Shown: in pieces, positions 55,172 to 62,159 of the stretch
Numbering within the stretch: position 1 is the stretch's first letter
Layout: each line of letters opens with the position of its first letter
Position numbers and translations under genes: made by a program
Assembly (NCBI GenBank): GCA_002707145.1
Contig: PAMD01000006.1
Location: forward strand, 62,001-126,000
DNA: 64,000 nucleotides
Direction: 5' to 3'
DNA from: Flavobacteriales bacterium
GTDB taxonomy: Bacteria > Bacteroidota > Bacteroidia > Flavobacteriales > UBA7430
The notes under the pieces: generated by a model
Told to the model about the DNA's origin: nothing
Database searches by the model: none
Seen by the model: the letters and a program-made list of their open reading frames with translations, nothing else

Positions 55172-56419
55172 TCATTTATACAAAATTTGGATGGTGGTTC
55201 TATTCCTCTGGCTTAGAAAAATCTCTTTACCAACCAAACTCTTTTTAACATCAATTTCATTGTAATGTCGAATGGTAAGTAATTCTAGTCCTGTATTGTA
55301 TTTGACGGAAAACTTTCTTGAAAGAGAATCAATAAGACTCTCAAACAACAAATCATCTACATCTATCGCAAATGAGCAAGAAATAGCAGAATTTTGAACT
55401 AAACTTACCCTTGCATTATGTTTATCTAGAATAGAAAAAGCAGTAGACAAGTGATTTTCAACAATAAAATCTAGTTCATCTACTGAAATTGAAAGGAGTA
55501 TTTGGTTTTTCTTTAAAATATAAAAAGAACGATCAGGGTTGGAATTTTCTTTCGCTGAAATTAAAGTACCCTTTTCTTGATGATTAATAAAGGAGCGAAC
55601 TACTAGAGGTATATTATTTCTTTTAAGTGGCTGTAGCGTTTTGGGATGAATCACAGAGGCTCCATAAAATGCTAATTCAATAGCTTCCTGGAAAGAAAGA
55701 TTATCAATTTTAATGGGATTCGTGAAATATCTTGGATCGGCATTTAAAACACCTGGCACATCTTTCCAAATGACCAGAGACTCGGCTTTTAAAAGAGTTG
55801 CAAAAATAGCAGCACTATAATCAGAACCTTCACGACCTAAAGTCGTTGTAAAATTTTCAGAAGTACAACCAATAAATCCTTGGGTTACATACATTAAATC
55901 ATTTCCCATGAGTACCTCAACATGCTTTTTGGTTTCTGACCAATCAATACTTGCAGCCTGATACTTATTATCTGTTTTAATTACATCTCTGGCATCAATC
56001 CATAAATTTTTCAAATTTACTTGATTTAAGTATGCACTAACAATTCGAGTAGAGACTAACTCCCCTATGGATACAATTTGGTCGTATTCATAGGAGTATT
56101 CAGGCCGAGGCTCTTCTTCTAAAGCCCATTCAATTTCGACAAATAAATTTGACACTTCATCAAATATAGGATGCTTTGCAGGAAATAATTCCAAAAGAAT
56201 AGCTTCATGAAACTCTTTCACTAAATCTAATTTTTCAAAAACATCTAATTGCCTAAGAAAATAAGACCTAGCTACTTCTTCTAGTACATTTGTTGTCTTG
56301 CCCATGGCTGAAACAACAACTATAATAGACTCCGATCTAAACTGATCTAATACTGTTGATATGTTTTTAACACTTTCAGCATCTTTTACCGAAGCTCCTC
56401 CAAACTTGAATACCTTCAC
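55172..56419 (-). CDS. lysC: Aspartate kinase
   Basis: First enzyme of the lysine, threonine and methionine branch. The protein has 415 residues and is monofunctional. MKVFKFGGASVKDAESVKN carries the kinase KFGG motif, VTQGFIGCTSENFTTTLGREGSDYSAA holds the substrate loop, and DPRYF follows. The C-terminal quarter is a divergent ACT-like regulatory region. Methionine from this branch feeds metK at 29.9 kb. Confidence 0.9.
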   Translation of the reverse strand: MKVFKFGGASVKDAESVKNISTVLDQFRSESIIVVVSAMGKTTNVLEEVARSYFLRQLDVFEKLDLVKEFHEAILLELFPAKHPIFDEVSNLFVEIEWALEEEPRPEYSYEYDQIVSIGELVSTRIVSAYLNQVNLKNLWIDARDVIKTDNKYQAASIDWSETKKHVEVLMGNDLMYVTQGFIGCTSENFTTTLGREGSDYSAAIFATLLKAESLVIWKDVPGVLNADPRYFTNPIKIDNLSFQEAIELAFYGASVIHPKTLQPLKRNNIPLVVRSFINHQEKGTLISAKENSNPDRSFYILKKNQILLSISVDELDFIVENHLSTAFSILDKHNARVSLVQNSAISCSFAIDVDDLLFESLIDSLSRKFSVKYNTGLELLTIRHYNEIDVKKSLVGKEIFLSQRNRTTIQILYK

Positions 56420-56514
56420 AAAATAAATTTAAACATAGTGGCCTAATTAAAAAACAATAGAATCAAATTTAAAATATTCATGGGTTTAAAGAAAAAAAGA
56501 CCAAGATTAAAATC

Positions 56515-56544
56515 AAAAAAAAGCTTACTATAAAGTAAGCTTTT
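56515..56544 (-). terminator. Intrinsic terminator of the tRNA-Leu gene
   Basis: A perfect 10-bp stem, AAAAGCTTAC (56519-56528) and GTAAGCTTTT (56535-56544), with a 6-nt loop; on the minus strand it is followed by a T-rich run. It starts 2 bp beyond the tRNA 3' end, so it terminates the tRNA transcript. Confidence 0.8.
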
Positions 56545-56545
56545 G

Positions 56546-56627
56546 TGCGGATAGAGGGAGTCGAACCCACACACCTCACGGCACTAGATCCTAAATCTAG
56601 CGTGTCTACCAGTTCCACCATATCCGC
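56546..56627 (-). tRNA. tRNA-Leu (anticodon UAG)
   Basis: An 82-nt tRNA on the minus strand: acceptor GCGGATA pairs with TATCCGC and the discriminator is A, with CCA not encoded. The anticodon stem is CTAGA/TCTAG with loop TTTAGGA, giving anticodon TAG (reads CUA). The D-arm GTAGAC and T-loop TTCGACT are standard, and the longer variable arm GCCGTGAGGT marks a class II tRNA. The T-stem GTGGG/CCCTC has one T-T mismatch. Confidence 0.95.
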
Positions 56628-56724
56628 AGGTAATTAACGTAAATCATATCTCATATAGTCCGACAAATTTAAAATTAATTTCAGGTTTGACAACGAAAAA
56701 ATGAATTTTATTGTATTAATCATA

Positions 56725-56755
56725 TTGCAGGACAAAAGGCAAATAGTTACATTTG
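56725..56755 (+). promoter_or_regulatory. Promoter of the flavin reductase-like gene
   Basis: TTG (56725-56727), 20-bp spacer and perfect TACATTTG (56748-56755), 17 bp before the ATG at 56773. This supports the shorter start over an in-frame ATG at 56701. Confidence 0.75.
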
Positions 56756-56772
56756 TTAAAGATAAGATCTTT

Positions 56773-57675
56773 ATGATATCAATAGAACCAAAAGAATTAA
56801 GTACCAAAGATTTACACGGATACCTTTTATCTTCTGTTGGCCCAAGACCAATTGCATTAGCGAGTACTATTAATAAAGAAAATCGACCTAATTTAAGTCC
56901 ATTTTCCTTTTTCAATGTCTTTAGCGCCAATCCGCCTATTGCCATTTTCTCCCCAGCTAGAAGAGTTCGAAATAATACAACAAAGCACACACTTGAAAAT
57001 ATATTACATATTAAAGAAGTGGTAATTAATGTTGTCCCTTTTTCTATAGTTGAGCAGTGTTCTCTTTCGAGTTCAGAATATGGTCCTGAAGTAAATGAAT
57101 TTAAAAAATCAGGACTCACAGCTATTCCCTCTGACCTTATTCTACCATTTAGAGTGAAAGAATCACCCGTTCAAATGGAATGCAAGGTCAATGAAATTAT
57201 TGCATTGGGAAATCAAGGAGGGGCAGGAAATTTAGTGGTTTGCGAAATCATCAAAATACATATTGATGAGAGTGTTTTAGGAACTGACAGAAAAATAGAC
57301 CCACACAAGTTAGACTTAGTGGGTCGCATGGGGGCAAACTGGTACTGCAGAGCCTCTCGTGATAGTATCTTTGAAGTTGAAAAACCCAATACTAAATTAG
57401 GAATTGGCTTTGATGCTTTGCCAAATTCTATTAAAAATAGTACTGTACTTTCTGGAAACGACTTGGCAAAATTAGCAAACATTCATTCGTTTACTGAGTC
57501 AATAGGAATTGATAAATCAAAAGAAAATTCAGATATTGCAATACTATTTAATTCCTCATCTAATAAAGTGAATGCAAGAAAAGAATTACACAGACAAGCC
57601 AAAATTTTATTGGCAAAAAATAATATAACAGAAGCTTGGAAAATATTATTAATTGACAAATTAAACAACCTATAA
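56773..57675 (+). CDS. Flavin reductase-like domain protein (FMN-binding split barrel)
   Basis: A 300-residue protein with an FMN-binding split-barrel domain of the flavin reductase/DIM6-NTAB type: GYLLSSVGPRPIALASTIN, NLSPFSFFNVFSANPPIAIFSP and ESPVQMECKV are its core. A C-terminal extension of about 100 residues (LDLVGRMGANWYCRAS onward) is specific to a Bacteroidota subgroup. It may bind FMN and reduce it or another substrate; this is not determined. The start at 56773 follows a strong promoter. DUF3127 follows after 2 bp. Confidence 0.83.
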   Translation: MISIEPKELSTKDLHGYLLSSVGPRPIALASTINKENRPNLSPFSFFNVFSANPPIAIFSPARRVRNNTTKHTLENILHIKEVVINVVPFSIVEQCSLSSSEYGPEVNEFKKSGLTAIPSDLILPFRVKESPVQMECKVNEIIALGNQGGAGNLVVCEIIKIHIDESVLGTDRKIDPHKLDLVGRMGANWYCRASRDSIFEVEKPNTKLGIGFDALPNSIKNSTVLSGNDLAKLANIHSFTESIGIDKSKENSDIAILFNSSSNKVNARKELHRQAKILLAKNNITEAWKILLIDKLNNL

Positions 57676-57677
57676 AA

Positions 57678-58046
57678 ATGAGTAATCTATCCATCGAAGG
57701 AAAAATAAAGCGTATCCAAGACGAGCAAGTAATTAGCGAACGTTTCAAAAAAAGAGAATTTATCATTGAAACTGAAGAACAATATCCTCAAGTTCTTGTT
57801 TTTCAATTGGCACAAGACAAGACTAATTTGATTGATCCATTAAATGTAGGAGACAAAATCGAAGTCTTCTTCAACTTAAGAGGTCGAGAATGGCAAAAAG
57901 ATCCCTCTGCAGAGATACGTGTGTTTAACACCTTAGATGCTTGGAGAATTCAAAAAGTAGAATCTATGCCTAGCCAAAATGAAGGGAGAGGTTCTTCAGT
58001 AGATCCTTTAGAACCCGCTGGACCTGAAGATGATCTACCATTCTAG
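57678..58046 (+). CDS. DUF3127 protein with SSB-like acidic tail
   Basis: A 122-residue protein whose N-terminal 85 residues form a DUF3127 OB-like domain (LSIEGKIKRIQDEQVISERF, FNLRGREWQKD), followed by a disordered linker and the C-terminal tip EDDLPF, very like the protein-docking tip of single-stranded DNA-binding proteins. A role in nucleic-acid metabolism is likely but unproven. It is 2 bp after the flavin reductase-like gene and ends at a strong terminator. Confidence 0.83.
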   Translation: MSNLSIEGKIKRIQDEQVISERFKKREFIIETEEQYPQVLVFQLAQDKTNLIDPLNVGDKIEVFFNLRGREWQKDPSAEIRVFNTLDAWRIQKVESMPSQNEGRGSSVDPLEPAGPEDDLPF

Positions 58047-58052
58047 AATAAA

Positions 58053-58076
58053 AAAACCTCCAAACTTGGAGGTTTT
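58053..58076. terminator. Bidirectional intrinsic terminator between DUF3127 and actF
   Basis: AAAACCTCCAA (58053-58063) and its exact complement TTGGAGGTTTT (58066-58076) form a GC-cored hairpin with flanking A and T runs on both sides, ending both the rightward DUF3127 and the leftward act transcripts. Confidence 0.85.
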
Positions 58077-58135
58077 CATAATTTAATACATTAACTAAGA
58101 ACTATATTTTTGTAAGGTTACAAAGTTTAAAAGTC

Positions 58136-59623
58136 TTATATATGAAAATTCTTGCTTTCCTTTAACATCGGATGATTTTTTGGAATTAATTCTATACTAG
58201 CTAACTTTCTACTTACTACATGAATAAACAGACCAGTATAGCCCAAGAAAGTACCAATTTCAACAAAACCTATGTTCCAATGCGAACCCACTGTTCCGGG
58301 CATAATCATGACAAAAAAGTCTAAATAGTGTCCAACTAATACTATTGAACCGATGGAAATAACTCGAAGCGAATAACGCTTTGCGTCACGACTCATTAGC
58401 ATGATAATTGGAACAACAAAGTTAAATGCAAGCGAAATCATAAAAGGAACACTGTATTGATCAAAACGAGCATTATAGTAAGTTACTTCCTCAGGGATAT
58501 TTGCATACCAGATGAGCATAAATTGAGCAAACCACAAGTAAGTCCAGAATATGCTGAAAGCAAATATAAATTTACCAAGATCATGAATATGATTTTCATT
58601 TAGAGGAGCTAACATTCCGCGACTTTTTAAGTGGATTACAGTAATGAAGACTACAACCAAGGCAGTAACAAACATACTCGAAAAAACATACCATCCAAAC
58701 AAAGTGGAGAACCAGTGAGTATCTATCGACATGATCCAATCCCAGGCGAGCATGGAAGAAGTAACCGCAAAAAAGACAATGAAGATAGCAGAAACTTTTT
58801 TACTGCGGTTATAGTATTCTAGTCCTCCATGAATATCTTCTTTTAGTGAAAGTTGGGTTAACTTTCTGAGGGCAAAAATCCATCCTACAAAGTAAATAAT
58901 AGCTCGAATAAGGAAGAAATAAAAATTTAAATATGCTTCTTTACCGGCAATGATTGGATCGTAATTAGAACTTTCTGGATTCATTATGCCTATTGCCATC
59001 CAGTGGTAAGTATGATTTCCAAACAAATGAAATCCACCCGTAATAATAATGAAAAAGATAATCGCTGCGACATAAGGCAAAAAGCCTCCTATACACATTA
59101 AAACCCTTTTAATAAGAACAGACCAACCAACTTCTGCGACATATTGAAGTGCTAGAAAAAATACAGATAGCAAAGAAGCTCCTAAAAAGAAAATGGAGGC
59201 GACTAAAAGACTAGACCAAGGTCTTTGAGCTTTAGCATGAAGTGCATGAACGGTGTCGTGAATTACATGATCAAGTTCGTGCGCCTCAAACATTTCTTCG
59301 TGAGAAAAGTGCAAATGAAACTTTTCCTCAATAGCATAGTATAAAGAAGAAAAATATGCTTCTTGGCCATGAATATCTTTCTGAACTTCATCAGGCGTAT
59401 TACTCGAAAAGTGAGTATATTCTAACTCTTTATCCTTATCCGAATAATGGGAATCGTCTGAAACTTCTAAATGTAATTCCTCGGCTAAAACACGAACTTC
59501 GTGAGCTATCACATCATCAGAAAAGTGACCAGCACCTTTAACAAATCCATAGCAAAGAGCGACTAGTCCGACAGCCATGAGCGACAATGAAAGAATCTTT
59601 GTATTTTTTGTAACCGTATACAT
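58136..59623 (-). CDS. actF: Alternative complex III membrane subunit ActF
   Basis: A 495-residue polytopic protein of the NrfD-like quinol-binding subunits of alternative complex III, which oxidises menaquinol and passes electrons towards a cytochrome. It has one TM near the N-terminus, a His/Glu/Asp-rich periplasmic insert (about 35-135) and about nine further TM segments (for example GWYVFSSMFVTALVVVFI, IFWTYLWFAQFMLIWYANIPEE). It is the last gene of the act operon here, and no cox genes follow. Confidence 0.9.
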   Translation of the reverse strand: MYTVTKNTKILSLSLMAVGLVALCYGFVKGAGHFSDDVIAHEVRVLAEELHLEVSDDSHYSDKDKELEYTHFSSNTPDEVQKDIHGQEAYFSSLYYAIEEKFHLHFSHEEMFEAHELDHVIHDTVHALHAKAQRPWSSLLVASIFFLGASLLSVFFLALQYVAEVGWSVLIKRVLMCIGGFLPYVAAIIFFIIITGGFHLFGNHTYHWMAIGIMNPESSNYDPIIAGKEAYLNFYFFLIRAIIYFVGWIFALRKLTQLSLKEDIHGGLEYYNRSKKVSAIFIVFFAVTSSMLAWDWIMSIDTHWFSTLFGWYVFSSMFVTALVVVFITVIHLKSRGMLAPLNENHIHDLGKFIFAFSIFWTYLWFAQFMLIWYANIPEEVTYYNARFDQYSVPFMISLAFNFVVPIIMLMSRDAKRYSLRVISIGSIVLVGHYLDFFVMIMPGTVGSHWNIGFVEIGTFLGYTGLFIHVVSRKLASIELIPKNHPMLKESKNFHI

Positions 59624-59643
59624 TACGTTTCTTATTATAATTA

Positions 59644-60237
59644 TTAGTTAGAGGCGTTTTGAAGCTCGTGAACATAGTGGACAATTTTCCACCGCTCTGT
59701 CTTAGAAATTTGACTCGCATGAGGACCCATAGCATTCAATCCATAAGTGAGGGCATGAAATATGTGACCATCTGTCAATTCACTCATTGTCACACCAGAT
59801 CTTCGAGGTGCAACCTTATCTGCATATGAAGGAATACCTCCATATACAGGATGAGAGATAGAACCTTTTCCATCACCATTTGCCCCATGACAATGCATAC
59901 AAAACATCTCAAACAAGGCTTTACCCTCTAGAAGAGTTTGATCATCCAAAGCCAATGGATTCTTTAAATTTTTTCCGGCTCTCAAATAATCTTCGAGACT
60001 ACCGTCATATTCAAAAGGAGTAAAACCTCTTGGAATAGTTCCATTGACACCTAATTGAGAGGTAATCCCATTTTCAAAATTAGGATTTTCAGAATATGTT
60101 TCATAAGAAGGAGAACGATACATATTCGGCATAAACTCATAACCCGGGTTAGAACCGTCTGCCCCGCATGATTGGAGAAATATACCTACGAATAATGCTA
60201 CTAGGCTGATATAAGCTATTTTTTTTGGGTTTGTCAT
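59644..60237 (-). CDS. actE: Alternative complex III cytochrome c subunit ActE
   Basis: A 197-residue lipoprotein (lipobox LQSC, Cys24) carrying one c-type heme: CMHCHGANGDGKG near residue 112, with a later Met (LNAMGPH) as likely axial ligand. It is the mono-heme subunit of alternative complex III that receives electrons in the periplasm. Adjacent to actD (11-bp gap) and actF (20 bp). Confidence 0.9.
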   Translation of the reverse strand: MTNPKKIAYISLVALFVGIFLQSCGADGSNPGYEFMPNMYRSPSYETYSENPNFENGITSQLGVNGTIPRGFTPFEYDGSLEDYLRAGKNLKNPLALDDQTLLEGKALFEMFCMHCHGANGDGKGSISHPVYGGIPSYADKVAPRRSGVTMSELTDGHIFHALTYGLNAMGPHASQISKTERWKIVHYVHELQNASN

Positions 60238-60248
60238 TTTATAGAACT

Positions 60249-60773
60249 TTAGTCTATTAATTCATCTTTCACTTCAATAGCTCCAGTCTGTTTCATTAAT
60301 GCAATAATTTCAGATTTATTATCATTAACAAAAATTTCCATAAGAAATTTATCATCGGTAGTTCTTGGATCTGGACTTGAAGCAGATGATCCTGGAAAAA
60401 GTTGACAGCGAACCAGATAGGTAATAACCATTAAGTGCGCTGCAAAAAAAACTGTAATTTCAAATGCAATAGGTACAAATGCCGGCAAGTTATCTAAAAG
60501 TGTGAAATTTGGCTTACCTCCAATAATCTGAGGCCAGTCAATGATCATCATGTACCACATCATCAAAAGTCCTAAGAAAAGACCTATACAGCCATAAATA
60601 AATGCAGTTATTGCAAGTCTAGTGGGTTTTAAACCCATTGCATGGTCCAGACCATGAATTGGAAACGGGGAATACACTTCATCTACATGAAGCCCTTTTT
60701 TTCGGATATCCTTGACCGCTTGTAAAATTACATCATCGTCATCGTATATACCGTAAATTACTTTTTTACTCAT
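60249..60773 (-). CDS. actD: Alternative complex III subunit ActD (DUF3341)
   Basis: A 174-residue membrane subunit with DUF3341 features: MSKKVIYGIYDDDDVILQAV, VYSPFPIHGLD and MGLKPTRLAI near the start, then two TM segments (about 56-78 and 97-121). The start ATG at 60773 fits the family; a longer frame start at 60812 lies inside actC. It overlaps the actC 3' end by 8 bp. Confidence 0.9.
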   Translation of the reverse strand: MSKKVIYGIYDDDDVILQAVKDIRKKGLHVDEVYSPFPIHGLDHAMGLKPTRLAITAFIYGCIGLFLGLLMMWYMMIIDWPQIIGGKPNFTLLDNLPAFVPIAFEITVFFAAHLMVITYLVRCQLFPGSSASSPDPRTTDDKFLMEIFVNDNKSEIIALMKQTGAIEVKDELID

Positions 60774-62142
60774 GGTGATTTTTTTTACTTTGAGAACTGG
60801 ATGATTTAACAATCGTTTTCAATTCTGCCTGAGCTATAACTGGGAAGGTTCTCGCATAAAGTAAAAATAAAACGAAAAAGAATCCTATTGTCCCTACAAA
60901 AATTCCGATATCAACAAATGTAGGCGAGAACATTGACCAAGATGAGGGAAGATAGTCTCTGTGAAGTGAGGTAACGATAATAACAAATCGCTCAAACCAC
61001 ATTCCAATATTTACAACTATAGAAATAAAGAAAGTGAAAGCAATACTGGTTCTAAGTTTTTTGGACCACATAAACTGTGGTGAAAAAACATTACATGTCA
61101 TCATCGCCCAATACGCCCACCAATAAGGGCCGGTCGCTCTATTTAAAAAAGCATACTGTTCAAATTCTACTCCCGAATACCATGCAATAAATAATTCTGT
61201 GATGTAGGCCACACCGACTATGGAACCCGTAACCATAATCACAATGTTCATATATTCAATATGTTTAATAGTAATGTAAGACTCCATATAAAGTACTTTA
61301 CGCATTACCAATAGCAATGTTTGTACCATAGCAAATCCGGAAAAAATAGCTCCTGCAACAAAATAAGGAGGAAAAATAGTAGTATGCCAACCTGGGATAA
61401 CAGAAGTGGCAAAATCCATCGATACTATTGTATGAACTGAGAGAACCAAAGGAGTTGCTAATCCAGCTAATACTAATGACAATTCTTCAAAGCGTTGCCA
61501 ATGCTTCGCTCTACCAGACCAACCAAAAGACAAAATTGTATATACTTTTTTAATCAGAGTTTTCTTTGCTCGATCACGAATCATAGCAAAATCTGGGATT
61601 AAACCCATATACCAAAATACCAGAGAGACTGTGAAGTAAGTGGAAATGGCAAAAACATCCCATAGCAAGGGAGAGTTGAAGTTCACCCACAATGAACCAA
61701 AATTATTGGGTAGTGGAAAAACAAAATAAGCTAACCAAGGTCTACCCATATGTATTAGTGGGAAAAGAGCTGCTTGCATAACAGCAAAAATGGTCATCGC
61801 TTCAGCGGAACGATTTATAGACAAACGCCATTTTTGTCTGAAAAGTAATAATACGGCCGAAATAAGTGTCCCCGCATGCCCAATTCCTACCCACCAAACG
61901 AAATTTGTAATATCCCAAGCCCAACCAACTGTCTTATTTAGACCCCAAACTCCAATCCCATTTCCAACTGTGTAGGCCATGCAACCTGCTCCCCATAAAA
62001 AAGCAAGCAAAGAAATTAAAAATAAAGCCCACCACCATTTGTTTGCGCTCCCTTCAATAGGACGTGCCACATCTTCAGTGATGTCATGTAATGACTTATC
62101 ATCTAATATTAATGGCTCTCTAATGGGCGATTCGTAATGCAT
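60766..62142 (-). CDS. actC: Alternative complex III NrfD-like subunit ActC
   Basis: A 458-residue integral membrane protein of the NrfD/PsrC family with about ten TM segments, the main quinol-site subunit: NFVWWVGIGHAGTLISAVLLLFRQKWR, FPLIHMGRPWLAYF, MDFATSVIPGWHTTIFPPYFVAGAIFSG and MWFERFVIIVTSLHRDYLP. Overlaps actD by 8 bp and follows actB after 17 bp. Confidence 0.93.
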   Translation of the reverse strand: MHYESPIREPLILDDKSLHDITEDVARPIEGSANKWWWALFLISLLAFLWGAGCMAYTVGNGIGVWGLNKTVGWAWDITNFVWWVGIGHAGTLISAVLLLFRQKWRLSINRSAEAMTIFAVMQAALFPLIHMGRPWLAYFVFPLPNNFGSLWVNFNSPLLWDVFAISTYFTVSLVFWYMGLIPDFAMIRDRAKKTLIKKVYTILSFGWSGRAKHWQRFEELSLVLAGLATPLVLSVHTIVSMDFATSVIPGWHTTIFPPYFVAGAIFSGFAMVQTLLLVMRKVLYMESYITIKHIEYMNIVIMVTGSIVGVAYITELFIAWYSGVEFEQYAFLNRATGPYWWAYWAMMTCNVFSPQFMWSKKLRTSIAFTFFISIVVNIGMWFERFVIIVTSLHRDYLPSSWSMFSPTFVDIGIFVGTIGFFFVLFLLYARTFPVIAQAELKTIVKSSSSQSKKNHHE

Positions 62143-62159
62143 TTTATCTTTAATTAAAT

